Below are positions 15,717 to 25,119 of a stretch of 64,000 bases of DNA, piece after piece. The notes under the pieces are model-generated. The model had not been told where the DNA came from. It saw only the letters and a list, made by a program, of their open reading frames with translations, and did no database searches. This DNA is from Firmicutes bacterium UBA5493 (GTDB lineage Bacteria > Bacillota > Limnochordia > Darwinibacteriales > Darwinibacteriaceae), in contig DIPH01000002.1 in assembly GCA_002424045.1 (NCBI GenBank), forward strand, positions 1 through 64,000, written 5' to 3'. A program made the translations under genes and the position numbers. Each line of letters starts with the position of its first letter. Position 1 is the first letter of the stretch.

Positions 15717-18032
15717 ATGCGAAAATTTCATCAGAACAGACCATCTATTTATCCCTTTGACCCTTGGCAGGTGGTGGAGACGAAATTTAAGTCTGCTTAC
15801 AACCACCAGAGCGAGTCTATCTTTTCTCTAGGCAACGGATACCTAGGTATACGAGGCACCTTCGAGGAGGGGCTACCGGGGCACATTCCGTCCACTCCCG
15901 GAGCCTATATCAATGGAATCTACGAAACCGAACCCATCGTCTATGGCGAATATATGGCCAGACAACCCACCGAGTACCAGTCCATGATTAACGTGACGGA
16001 CTGGAAGGGACTTAAGATTCTCCTGGATAGTGAAGAATTCTCCATGTTTTCCGGTACCATAGAAGACTATTCCCGAACATTGGACCTTAAAGAAGGCGTC
16101 TTGCGTAGGGAGCTTACCTGGACGAGTCCCAAGGGCCGACGCCTTTGGATTTCATTTGAGCGATTTATCTCCCATGCCAACAAACATCTTGCCCTCCTTC
16201 GCTGTTCCGTCAGTCCCCTTAATTTTTCAGGACCCATTACCCTCCGTTCCCACATCAACGGAGCCGTCACCAACTACCACCACCTCAGAGAACCGGCTCT
16301 GGAAGTTATATCCACAACACTTACCAATGAAACCGGAGTATTAATGTCCCGCACGAAAAACAGCGGATTGACCATTGCCTGTGCAGTTACCCACCGCACC
16401 ACACCTGCCACATCCATCATGGGATCCGCATCCACAACCTGCCTTGACTTTCTCGTCCGTTTTGACGCAGAGGAAGGACAAATGGTTACGATGGACAAGT
16501 TCGTCGCGCTCAGTTCATCTAGAGAAACAGCCGAAGAACACCTAGGTAGCTTTGTGGAAAGACTTGCGCTTAGAAGCGCCCAGCAAGGTTATGACCTTGC
16601 AAGACAGGCCCATGTGGATTTTTTGAGAAAGTATTGGGACGATACGGATGTGGAAATCAAAGGCGATCTTGCGCTCCAGCAAGGTATGCGATTTAATGCT
16701 TTGCAACTGCTCCAGTCCACTGGACGAGACGGAAAAACCAACATTGCCGCCAAGGGATTAAGCGGTGAGTACTACGAGGGACACTATTTTTGGGATACAG
16801 AAACCTACATCATCCCCTTTTTCCTCTACAGTCAGCCAAGTCTAGTTCGTAAACTCCTGGAGTACCGTTACAGCATTTTAGATGCAGCCAGGCTAAACGC
16901 AAAGCGCATGCGCGACCAAGGAGCTCTCTATGCATGGCGCACCATTAACGGTCATGAAGCCTCGGGTAATTTCCTTGGTTCCACTGTGCAGTACCACATT
17001 AATGCAGCGGTGGCCTACGCCATCCACAAATATCTGGAAGCCACTGGAGACACGGATTTTCTGGTAGAAATGGGCGCAGAAATTCTCTTCGAGACTGCCA
17101 GATGCTGGGCTCACCGTGGAGTTTTCCTGGAATCCCGAAACGGTCAATACTGTATTAGTGAAGTCTGCGGACCCGATGAATACAAGCCCGGGGTCAACAA
17201 CAACTGCTACACGAACTACATGGCACAATTTAACCTCAGGCTGGCCTTGGAGGCCCGGGACATATTAATGAAAGGCTATCCCACCGAGTATGCCCAATTG
17301 CGAGAGAAACTGAGTCTTTCCGATGAGGAATTTAGCCTGTGGAAAAGGTGCGCCGATCATATGTACTTACCCTTTAACGATGAATTAGGCATCCATCCTC
17401 AAGACGATTCTTTTCTCGACAAGGATCCCCTTGACATCGACTCCATCCCCCAGGATGAAATTCCCCTGGTGGCAAATTGGCATCCCCTTGTGATCTGGCG
17501 CTATCAGGTGATTAAGCAGGCCGACGTTATTTTGCTCCTTTTCCTTTTGGGGGATCAATTCACCTTGGCCGAAAAGAAGGCGAATTTTGACTATTATGAG
17601 CCCAAGACAACCCACGATTCTTCCCTTTCTCCCGCCATTTATAGCATCATCGCTTCAGAACTAGGCTACGAAGAGTTTGCCTACAACTACTTCCTGCAGA
17701 CAGTTCGGCTCGATCTCGATGATTACAATCGCAATGCCTGGCAGGGACTGCACACCGCCTGCATGGCTGGCTCTTGGATGGGAGTGGTCAATGGCTTTGC
17801 AGGCATGCGCACCTTTGGGGGCCAGCTCAGTTTTAAGCCTTTTGTGCCTCAGCAGCTGAAGAGCTATGGCTTCAAAGTCAAATTTAGGGGAGCACAGCTG
17901 CATGTCAAAGTTGCAGCGAAACATACATCGTATAACCTAGTGCAAGGCGACAGTTGTTCGTTCTCCCATTTTGCGCAACCGGTTACATTGACTCGTGGGC
18001 AAACGCGCCTCTTGGAGAATTCCCATGTATAG
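15717..18032 (+). CDS. GH65 disaccharide phosphorylase (maltose/trehalose/kojibiose type)
   Basis: 771 residues. Family GH65: N-terminal beta-sandwich (SIFSLGNGYLGIRGTFEEG), linker, (alpha/alpha)6 barrel with ARLNAKRMRDQGALYAWRT, and the general acid Glu488 in CGPDEYKPGVNNNCYTN, followed by KQADVILLLFLLGDQF and the C-terminal beta-sheet. These enzymes phosphorolyse alpha-glucosyl disaccharides to beta-glucose-1-phosphate plus glucose. The disaccharide used cannot be assigned by eye. GAAGGAG precedes the ATG. Divergent from the alpha-glucan operon. Confidence 0.93.
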   Translation: MRKFHQNRPSIYPFDPWQVVETKFKSAYNHQSESIFSLGNGYLGIRGTFEEGLPGHIPSTPGAYINGIYETEPIVYGEYMARQPTEYQSMINVTDWKGLKILLDSEEFSMFSGTIEDYSRTLDLKEGVLRRELTWTSPKGRRLWISFERFISHANKHLALLRCSVSPLNFSGPITLRSHINGAVTNYHHLREPALEVISTTLTNETGVLMSRTKNSGLTIACAVTHRTTPATSIMGSASTTCLDFLVRFDAEEGQMVTMDKFVALSSSRETAEEHLGSFVERLALRSAQQGYDLARQAHVDFLRKYWDDTDVEIKGDLALQQGMRFNALQLLQSTGRDGKTNIAAKGLSGEYYEGHYFWDTETYIIPFFLYSQPSLVRKLLEYRYSILDAARLNAKRMRDQGALYAWRTINGHEASGNFLGSTVQYHINAAVAYAIHKYLEATGDTDFLVEMGAEILFETARCWAHRGVFLESRNGQYCISEVCGPDEYKPGVNNNCYTNYMAQFNLRLALEARDILMKGYPTEYAQLREKLSLSDEEFSLWKRCADHMYLPFNDELGIHPQDDSFLDKDPLDIDSIPQDEIPLVANWHPLVIWRYQVIKQADVILLLFLLGDQFTLAEKKANFDYYEPKTTHDSSLSPAIYSIIASELGYEEFAYNYFLQTVRLDLDDYNRNAWQGLHTACMAGSWMGVVNGFAGMRTFGGQLSFKPFVPQQLKSYGFKVKFRGAQLHVKVAAKHTSYNLVQGDSCSFSHFAQPVTLTRGQTRLLENSHV

Positions 18033-18268
18033 GATGGGGAGACAGAGAACTCTTCAACTCCTTATCGTCCTTTTCATCCTAACCCTTCCCGTCACGGTCA
18101 GCAGTAAGGAACTCGTTATCCTACACACAAACGACCTTCATGTGGGGATCAAGCTACCCCATGCTAGAGAAAGGTGAGATCCTGCATTTAGAATCCTCTG
18201 TGCGAGATGTGCTCGAGGATTACCTGCGTGACCAGGTGTTAGAGCCTACGAAGGCAGGTTCTCTCTAG
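18025..18268 (+). pseudogene. Internally deleted 5'-nucleotidase remnant
   Basis: The ATG at 18025 overlaps the GH65 stop. It begins a signal peptide (LLIVLFILTLPVTVSS) followed by KELVILHTNDLHVG, the invariant N-terminal metal-binding motif of UshA-type 5'-nucleotidases, and then stops at 18177. In another frame from 18161 the sequence continues as EKGEILHLESSVRDVLEDYL up to a stop at 18266, resembling the C-terminus of the same family. A normal member has about 500 or more residues, so over a kilobase appears deleted with both ends kept. The C-terminal assignment is tentative. Confidence 0.65.
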
Positions 18269-18282
18269 GGAGAACCTGCCTT
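18251..18282. terminator. Long hairpin between GH65 unit and M42 gene
   Basis: Perfect 13-base-pair stem AAGGCAGGTTCTC/GAGAACCTGCCTT with a six-base loop. No clear T-tract on either strand; placed between convergent genes. Confidence 0.6.
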
Positions 18283-18298
18283 GGGTAGACCATATACA

Positions 18299-19348
18299 CT
18301 AACTTAGATCAGACAATAAGTAGAAATAGACAAGCTTAGCTGTATTCACAACAGAATCCACATGGGTACGTTCAAAGGCATGGGAGGCGTCAATTCCAGG
18401 GCCAATTAATCCATGGACAATGTCATGACCTGACCTTAAGGCTGCACTGGCATCGGAGGCATAGAAAGGATAGATATCTACTTTATACTCTATACCGTTC
18501 TTCTGAGCCAATTCTACCAGGTGTTGACGGAGCCTGGCATTATAGGGGCCCGAAGAATCCATGGCGCAAATGGAGACTGTGTACTCATCGGTCGTTTGCC
18601 CATCACCAATGGCCCCCATATCCACTGCTAGATACTCCACGACCTCCTCTGGAATGTTGGAATTACCGCCAAAACCGATTTCCTCATAGTTGGAAAACAG
18701 AAAGTGTGTAGTGAAGGGAAGCTCCACCTTATTCTCCTGCATTTCCTGGAGCAGGTACAGGAGAATGCCTGCACTGGCCTTATCATCGAGATGCCGAGAT
18801 TTAATGAACCCACTGGGTAAAATCTCTACCCGGGGGTCAAAGGCCACAAAATCGCCCACGCTAATTCCGAGTTTTCGCACATCATCTGCGTTTGTCACCC
18901 TAGCATCCAAGCGTACTTCCATATTGTCTTGATTGCGCTCTGCGGTGGACACATCTTTGTAGACATGGACAGAGGTCTGGTGCATGAGAATGGTACCCGT
19001 GAAGGTATTGTCATCTGTAGTGAAGATTTTGCAGTACTCACCCTCTACATGAGCCCATCTTGACCCTCCGATTTTGGTTAGACGTAGCCTGCCATCGGCT
19101 TTAATTTCCTTGACCATGGCCCCAAGGGTATCGATATGCGCAGTCACCAAGCGGTGCACCTTGTCATTCTTTCCTGGCACGGTGGCAATTAAGGCTCCTT
19201 TGCGGTTCTTCTTGTTTGCGATCCCCAACTTGTCCAAGTAATCTGCCATATGATCAATGATGCGATCGGTGTACCCCGAGGGGCTTGGAATGGAAACCAA
19301 CCCATTAATTATCTGCAGTAGTTCTTTTCCACTAAAGGTAATGGGCAA
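18299..19348 (-). CDS. M42 family aminopeptidase (FrvX/PepA-like)
   Basis: 349-residue metallo-aminopeptidase of family M42, forming large tetrahedral complexes that trim peptides. Metal ligands and catalytic residues are seen in VTAHIDTLGAMV, SRHLDDKASAG, NYEEIGFGGN (catalytic Glu), AVDMGAIGDG and the C-terminal IDASHAFERTH. The TTG at 19348 follows AGGAGG by nine bases; an in-frame ATG at 19390 has only AAAGGAAA before it and remains possible. Peptide breakdown would feed the amino-acid fermentation encoded further on. Confidence 0.9.
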   Translation of the reverse strand: MPITFSGKELLQIINGLVSIPSPSGYTDRIIDHMADYLDKLGIANKKNRKGALIATVPGKNDKVHRLVTAHIDTLGAMVKEIKADGRLRLTKIGGSRWAHVEGEYCKIFTTDDNTFTGTILMHQTSVHVYKDVSTAERNQDNMEVRLDARVTNADDVRKLGISVGDFVAFDPRVEILPSGFIKSRHLDDKASAGILLYLLQEMQENKVELPFTTHFLFSNYEEIGFGGNSNIPEEVVEYLAVDMGAIGDGQTTDEYTVSICAMDSSGPYNARLRQHLVELAQKNGIEYKVDIYPFYASDASAALRSGHDIVHGLIGPGIDASHAFERTHVDSVVNTAKLVYFYLLSDLS

Positions 19349-19475
19349 TCTGATCATCCTCCTCTTTACATGACCATGATTATTTGACATTTTCCTTTAT
19401 ATCCCTTCATTTGGGAAACAAAACTGTTATAGCTTATGGTCCTTTTTCTCAAACTAAGTGCAAGGAGGAGACACC

Positions 19476-19646
19476 ATGACCAAACGAAAGAATAAAGCTA
19501 GAAGGATACGAGATGTACCAATAGAGGAACACTCCACAGCAGCGTGGGCCAATATCGAGCGGGAAAAACCAGGTTCTAAGGTCACTGTACCGAGTGCCGA
19601 AGACATGGAATTAGCTAGGGATTGGGTCAATGAAAATCGCAAATAG
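19476..19646 (+). CDS. DUF3787 protein
   Basis: 56-residue basic protein. VPIEEHSTAAWANIEREKPGSKVTVPS followed by a WVNENRK tail is the DUF3787 signature, found in clostridial and related spore formers; function unknown. ATG at 19476 follows AAGGAGGAGA. Followed directly by a terminator, so a single-gene transcript. Confidence 0.82.
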   Translation: MTKRKNKARRIRDVPIEEHSTAAWANIEREKPGSKVTVPSAEDMELARDWVNENRK

Positions 19647-19652
19647 GCTAAA

Positions 19653-19688
19653 GGGGATCAGCCTTTCAAGGTCTGATCCCCTCCTTCT
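19653..19688. terminator. Bidirectional terminator between DUF3787 and PFOR genes
   Basis: GGGGATCAG/CTGATCCCC stem (19653-19681) followed on the plus strand by TCCTTCTTTC. Placed between the convergent stop codons. Confidence 0.78.
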
Positions 19689-19691
19689 TTC

Positions 19692-22600
19692 TCAATAGCT
19701 GGTTAAGCGTTGATACTCCCTGAGGCGTTCAGCCGCATCCGCTTCTGCCTGGGAAAACAACTCTGCGGCCACATCAGGGAAGGTCCGCTGCAGAGAAGAA
19801 TAACGCACCTCGCTCATTAGAAAATCCCTAAAGGAAGAGCTTGGCTCCTTGGAATCTAGGATAAACGGGTTTCTACCTTCCTTTCTCAGAAGAGGATTGT
19901 AGCGATAGAGGTGCCAATAACCAGCCTCAACCGCTCGCTTTTCCTGAAGAATGCTAGATCCCATACCACTACGAATTCCGTGGTTAATACAGGGGGAATA
20001 GGCAATGAGCAGGGATGGACCCGGGTAGTTTTCTGCCTCCAAGATGGTTCTGATGGTGTGATTCATGTTAGCACCCATGGCAATCTGAGCCACATACACG
20101 TATCCATAGGTCATAGCCATGCGGCCTAAATCTTTCTTACGGATGCGTTTGCCTGAAGCCGCAAACTTGGCCACTGCCGCCGTAGGCGTCGCCTTGGAGG
20201 ATTGGCCACCTGTATTGGAATATACTTCGGTGTCCAAGACAAGCATATTGAGATCTTCTCCCAGAGACAATACGTGATCCACTCCTCCGTAGCCAATATC
20301 ATAAGCCCAGCCATCGCCGCCAATAATCCACTGGGATTTTTTAGTTAGATGCTCCCTATTTCTGATGATTTCCTCCATGAGTGGATTACGCCCCCTCTCC
20401 CCTTCTAGCATCTTCACCAGCCTTTTGCCTACCTGAGCGGAAGCAAGAGAATCACACCTGTGCTCCAACCACTCCAAGCAGGCATCCTTGGCTCCTTGGG
20501 ACAGGGAGTTTTCGGCTACGAGTTGTTCTACCAGCTGTCTAAGGCGTCCCTCCCTGTACTTTCCACCTAGACGCATTCCAAACCCAAATTCCGCATTATC
20601 TTCGAACAGGGAGTTAGCCCAAGCGGGACCCTCTCCCTGGGAGTTCACGGAATAAGGGAATGAAGGGGCACTACCACCGTAGATGGATGAACAACCGGTG
20701 GCATTAGCAATCAACATCCGTTCACCGAAGAGCTGCGTCAAGAGCTTAATATAGGGGGTTTCTCCACAACCAGGACATGCGCCATGAAACTCAAAGAGGG
20801 GTGTTCGGAACTGACTGTTCTTGAGCGTCTGCCAATTCACGTAGTCCTCTTTGCTCGTGATCTGTTGAGCATAGAGCCAGTTATCCTTCTCCTTAGCGAT
20901 CTCCTGATCGGCTGGCCTCATTACTAGGGCCTTTTCAGGCGCAGGACAGACGTCTGCGCAATTACCGCATCCCGTACAATCCAAGGGACTCACCTGAATG
21001 CGATAGCCAAAGTGGTCAATCCCCTTACCTATGGCCTTCTTGGTTTTAAAGCTCTGGGGCGCTCCTTCCATCTCCTGCTGGTCCAGTAAGAATGGACGGA
21101 TGACGGCATGGGGACAGACAAAGGAACACTGGTTACACTGAATACACCTCTCTATTTGCCATTCAGGAATGGTCACGGCTATCCCCCGCTTCTCATAGGC
21201 GGTGGTACCATTGGGGTATGCACCGTCTTCCCGACCCACAAAAGCACTCACGGGCAAATCGTCGCCTTCCATGCGCTGCATCGGTAGCTGAATTTCCTCC
21301 ACAAAAGATGGATCTCCTTCGGCATCATCTTCACGGTCATCGCTTAGGTGGGCCCACTCAGGCGGAACGCTAATCTTCCTAAGTGAGGTTGCCCCCTGAT
21401 CAATGGCGGCCACATTCATATCGACGACATATTGACCCTTACGCCCATAGAGTTCCTCTACGGAATCCTTAAGAAAGGCTAAAGCTTCGTCCACCGGAAT
21501 TACCTTCGCCAGCTTAAAAAATGCTGATTGCATCACCATGTTGATCCGGTTCCCTAAACCCAGATTACCTGCTATGGAAATGGCATCAATGGTGTAGAAC
21601 CTGACGTTTTTTTCAGCTAGACTGCGTTTTAGATGGGCTGGAAGGTTTTCGTCCAACTCTTTTCTTTCCCAGGGGCAGTTTAGCACGAAAATTCCCCCTG
21701 GCTTGATCCCCTTGAGGAGGTCATAATTGTTCACAAAGGCCTTGTTATGGCAGGCAACATAGTCGGGATGATCAACGAGATACGGCGCCCTGATGGGCTT
21801 TGTTCCAAAACGCAAGTGGGAAACAGTAGTACCACCAGACTTCTTGCTATCATAAGAAAAGTAGGCTTGAGCATAAAGCTTGGTGTGTTCTCCAATAATG
21901 CGAATGGCACCTTGGTTCGCCCCTACTGTTCCGTCGGAGCCTAGTCCCCAAAACTTGCAGCTAATCGTACCTCCGGGAGTGATATCGATGGGCTCTCCTG
22001 CAGGAAGCGAGCTATGGCTGACATCATCGATAATCCCAATAGTGAAGCGGTCTTGTGGCCTTGCCTGTCTAAGGTTCTCGTAAACAGCCACGATTTGGGA
22101 GGGTGTGGTATCCTTGGAGCCTAAGCCATAGCGTCCACCCACGATCTGAGGCGCAGGGCGCAGATTTCTTAAGCCTTTCACCACATCTAGGTACAAAGGC
22201 TCCCCGCTAGAACCGGGCTCTTTTGTGCGATCTAAAACCGCTATTTTCTTCACAGTTTGAGGAAGGGCCTGCAAGAGATGGTGTTCAGAAAAGGGCCGAT
22301 AGAGACGAACCTTGACTAGACCCACCTTTTCGCCCTTTTTACCCAAGTAATCTACGGTTTCTTCAATGGTATCACAAACCGAACCCATGGCTATAATAAC
22401 CCTGTCGGCCTCGGGGTGGCCGTAGTAATCGAAAAGCCTGTACTGTCTACCCGTAAGGTCTCCCAGGCGGTTCATGTAATCTTCAACAATCCCAGGGATG
22501 GCTTCGTAAAAAGGATTCGCCACTTCTCTACCTTGAAAATAAATATCCGGATTCTGGGCCGTACCTTTTGTAACTGGACGCTCAGGATTCAAACCCCGTT

Positions 22601-23210
22601 TTCGAAATGCTTGTAGTGCATCCCAATCGATCAGTCTCGCCATATCGTCGTATTCCAGAGACTCAATTTTTTGGTATTCATTGGAGGTACGAAACCCATC
22701 AAAGAAGTGCAAAAAGGGTACCCGAGCAGACAGAGTTGATAGATGGGCAACACAAGCCAGGTCCATAACCTCCTGGACATTGCCTGATGCTAAGAATGCA
22801 AATCCCGTCTGACGGCAAGCCATTACGTCTTGGTGGTCGCCGAAGATAGACAAGGCATGAGCGGCAAGGGCCCGAGCGCTGACATGAAAAACGCAGGGCA
22901 AGAGCTCTCCCGAGATCTTGTACATGTTGGGGATCATTAGCAACAAACCTTGGGAAGCTGTGAAGGTTGTAGTGAGGGCACCAACGCTCAAAGATCCGTG
23001 GACAGCACCGGCAGCGCCGGCTTCAGATTGCATTTCGACGACTTCGACCACATCGCCAAAGATATTCTGGCGACCATGGGCACTCCATTCGTCCACCAAC
23101 TCTGCCATGGGTGACGAGGGAGTAATTGGATAAATAGCACTCACCTCAGTAAAAGCATAGGCTACATGGGCGGCTGCTTCGTTGCCATCAATGGTAATAA
23201 ATCTTTTCAT
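19692..23210 (-). CDS. nifJ: Pyruvate:ferredoxin oxidoreductase (single-chain)
   Basis: 1172-residue homodimer-type PFOR, the usual length. Domain order: pyruvate-binding TPP domain (SAIYPITPSSPMAELVDEW), domain II, transketolase C-like region, gamma domain (GLGSDGTVGANQGAIRI), two [4Fe-4S] motifs (CIQCNQCSFVCP, CTGCGNCADVCP), then the TPP-binding domain with CPGCGE, ATGCSSIYGG and GGDGWAYDIGYGG...NTGGQSS. It oxidises pyruvate to acetyl-CoA and reduces ferredoxin, the core step of anaerobic fermentation. ATG follows GGAGGT. Confidence 0.98.
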   Translation of the reverse strand: MKRFITIDGNEAAAHVAYAFTEVSAIYPITPSSPMAELVDEWSAHGRQNIFGDVVEVVEMQSEAGAAGAVHGSLSVGALTTTFTASQGLLLMIPNMYKISGELLPCVFHVSARALAAHALSIFGDHQDVMACRQTGFAFLASGNVQEVMDLACVAHLSTLSARVPFLHFFDGFRTSNEYQKIESLEYDDMARLIDWDALQAFRKRGLNPERPVTKGTAQNPDIYFQGREVANPFYEAIPGIVEDYMNRLGDLTGRQYRLFDYYGHPEADRVIIAMGSVCDTIEETVDYLGKKGEKVGLVKVRLYRPFSEHHLLQALPQTVKKIAVLDRTKEPGSSGEPLYLDVVKGLRNLRPAPQIVGGRYGLGSKDTTPSQIVAVYENLRQARPQDRFTIGIIDDVSHSSLPAGEPIDITPGGTISCKFWGLGSDGTVGANQGAIRIIGEHTKLYAQAYFSYDSKKSGGTTVSHLRFGTKPIRAPYLVDHPDYVACHNKAFVNNYDLLKGIKPGGIFVLNCPWERKELDENLPAHLKRSLAEKNVRFYTIDAISIAGNLGLGNRINMVMQSAFFKLAKVIPVDEALAFLKDSVEELYGRKGQYVVDMNVAAIDQGATSLRKISVPPEWAHLSDDREDDAEGDPSFVEEIQLPMQRMEGDDLPVSAFVGREDGAYPNGTTAYEKRGIAVTIPEWQIERCIQCNQCSFVCPHAVIRPFLLDQQEMEGAPQSFKTKKAIGKGIDHFGYRIQVSPLDCTGCGNCADVCPAPEKALVMRPADQEIAKEKDNWLYAQQITSKEDYVNWQTLKNSQFRTPLFEFHGACPGCGETPYIKLLTQLFGERMLIANATGCSSIYGGSAPSFPYSVNSQGEGPAWANSLFEDNAEFGFGMRLGGKYREGRLRQLVEQLVAENSLSQGAKDACLEWLEHRCDSLASAQVGKRLVKMLEGERGRNPLMEEIIRNREHLTKKSQWIIGGDGWAYDIGYGGVDHVLSLGEDLNMLVLDTEVYSNTGGQSSKATPTAAVAKFAASGKRIRKKDLGRMAMTYGYVYVAQIAMGANMNHTIRTILEAENYPGPSLLIAYSPCINHGIRSGMGSSILQEKRAVEAGYWHLYRYNPLLRKEGRNPFILDSKEPSSSFRDFLMSEVRYSSLQRTFPDVAAELFSQAEADAAERLREYQRLTSY

Positions 23211-23469
23211 GCTCAGACCTCCGTCTATTTAGGCGTTCAACCCTATTATTTGACAAATACTCGTTCTCATGCAAGAAAAGGTGCAAGAATTCGGATCCCT
23301 AACAACCAAAGGCGGGGGTTATCCCCCCGATTTTTGGGCTTAGCTACGAATTTCACAAGCGTGTAATATTTTGACGAATTCGCCGACAAAAGCCCCTAAA
23401 CCAGAAGGATTACGAAGGGGGGATGCGTAATATAGGACTTGAATACTAAGTAAAGGAGGTAGTTTCCTA

Positions 23470-23787
23470 GTGATCGAGCTCAATAAAGATTCTTGGGAGG
23501 AACATATTCCCAACTCCAGCGGCTGGGCAGTGGTTGACTTTTGGAGTCCAAAATGTGTACCCTGCATGAATCTCATGCCAGCCATGAAAGACCTAGCTGA
23601 AAAATATAAGGATAAGATGAATTTCTATTCCTTAGACACGACCAGCGCAAGGCGTTTGTCCATGGCCCAAGGCGTCATGTCTTTGCCAGTCATTGCCTTT
23701 TACCACAATGGAGAAAAGCAACATGAGTTTAGCGGTGAGTTTGGAGCTGAGGATGTTGAAAAGAAGATCCAAGAAATCATCGGCTAA
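23470..23787 (+). CDS. trxA: Thioredoxin of the glycine reductase system
   Basis: 105 residues, thioredoxin fold with active site CVPC (Cys29 and Cys32) instead of the usual CGPC, and the cis-proline in MSLPVIAF. A CVPC thioredoxin is the form associated with glycine reductase operons, where it supplies electrons to selenoprotein A. GTG start behind AAAGGAGGT. First gene of the operon; the matching thioredoxin reductase gene is not in this window. Confidence 0.93.
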   Translation: MIELNKDSWEEHIPNSSGWAVVDFWSPKCVPCMNLMPAMKDLAEKYKDKMNFYSLDTTSARRLSMAQGVMSLPVIAFYHNGEKQHEFSGEFGAEDVEKKIQEIIG

Positions 23788-23810
23788 ACCATGCTAGAGG
23801 AGGTGAATGT

Positions 23811-25097
23811 ATGGAGTTCAAGTTAGGTAACATTTTCATCAAAGATTTGCAGTTTGGTTCCAAAACGGAAGTCAAAGACCAAACCCTGTTCGTGAACAAG
23901 GACGAACTCACTGAATATTTGCTGGAAGATGAACACCTAGCCTCGGTAGCAATTGACATTGCACGCCCAGGCGAATCTGTGCGCATTATGCCCTGTAAAG
24001 ACGTCATCGAACCACGGGTCAAACCAGAACAAGATGGCGGGATTTTCCCAGGCATGGTCAGCAAGATGTTTACTGCAGGTCAAGGCACGACCCATGTACT
24101 CAAAGGGGTTGCCGTCGTGACAACGGGTCAAATTGTAGGCTATCAAGAGGGCATCATTGACATGACGGGCCCAGGAGCAGAGCTTACTCCATTCTCGCAA
24201 CTGAACAACCTTGTGATCGTAGCTGAGCCAGCGGAAGGTGTTGTAACGTATCAGCACGAAGCAGCGCTCAGAAAAATGGGGCTCCGGGCAGCCAACTATC
24301 TAGGAGAAGCAGCTCGCAACCTGACACCAGATGAGACCATAACATATGAGTATCTGCCCTTGCACCAGTATCACGAGAAATATCCTGATCTTCCGAAGGT
24401 AGCCTATGTGTACATGTTACAGAGTCAAGGCCTGCTCCATGATACGTATTTTTATGGAGTGGATGTCAAAAACATGACACCAACCTTCATGTATCCAACC
24501 GAAGTGATGGATGGAGCCATTGTCAGTGGCAACTGCGTATCCGCTTGTGACAAGAACACTAGCTATCACCACCTCAACAGCCCTGTAATTCACGACCTGC
24601 TCGCTCGTCACGGCAAGGACCTCTGCTTCGTAGGTTGCGTGATCACAAATGAGAACGTGACTCTGCTGGACAAACAGCGCTCGTCTGACCTGACAGCTAA
24701 GTTGGTCGAATACCTAGGCGTTGATGGTGTGATCATCAGTGAAGAAGGTTTTGGTAACCCTGACACAGACCTGATCATGAACTGCAACAAGATCGAGAAC
24801 AAAGGCATTAAAACCGTTCTAGTTACCGATGAATACGCAGGTCAAGATGGAACATCCCAGTCCCTAGCAGACGGTAGCCCCCTGGCTAATGCCATCGTTA
24901 CCGGCGGAAATGCCAACGAACTTGTTACTTTGCCAGTTTTGGATAAAGTAATTGGCAATGTTGAACCTGCTGAAGTGATTGCTGGAGGTTTCAAAGGAAG
25001 TCGCAAGGATGACGGAACTATCGTAGTAGAGTTGCAGGCCATTATGGGGGCAACGAACGAACTTGGATTCAACAAATTAACAGCTCGCGAATATTAA
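23811..25097 (+). CDS. grdE: Glycine reductase complex protein B, alpha/beta pro-subunit GrdE
   Basis: 428-residue pro-protein. In the family it is cleaved autocatalytically before a cysteine to give two subunits, the new N-terminus becoming a pyruvoyl group that binds the amine substrate. The cysteine of SGNCVSACDKN is residue 242, the position known in Eubacterium acidaminophilum. The segment TAGQGTTHVLKGVAVVTTG and the GNANELVTLP end region also match. RBS AGAGGAGGTGA. Lies between trxA and grdA with 23-base and 22-base gaps. Confidence 0.93.
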   Translation: MEFKLGNIFIKDLQFGSKTEVKDQTLFVNKDELTEYLLEDEHLASVAIDIARPGESVRIMPCKDVIEPRVKPEQDGGIFPGMVSKMFTAGQGTTHVLKGVAVVTTGQIVGYQEGIIDMTGPGAELTPFSQLNNLVIVAEPAEGVVTYQHEAALRKMGLRAANYLGEAARNLTPDETITYEYLPLHQYHEKYPDLPKVAYVYMLQSQGLLHDTYFYGVDVKNMTPTFMYPTEVMDGAIVSGNCVSACDKNTSYHHLNSPVIHDLLARHGKDLCFVGCVITNENVTLLDKQRSSDLTAKLVEYLGVDGVIISEEGFGNPDTDLIMNCNKIENKGIKTVLVTDEYAGQDGTSQSLADGSPLANAIVTGGNANELVTLPVLDKVIGNVEPAEVIAGGFKGSRKDDGTIVVELQAIMGATNELGFNKLTAREY

Positions 25098-25119
25098 AAC
25101 AGAAGGAGGAATTGGTTCC

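Noticed and set aside
23211..23469. Glycine riboswitch upstream of the glycine reductase operon
   Set aside because: The expected GGAGAGA...ACC aptamer blocks were not found in the leader; only a GC hairpin with T-tract is visible.
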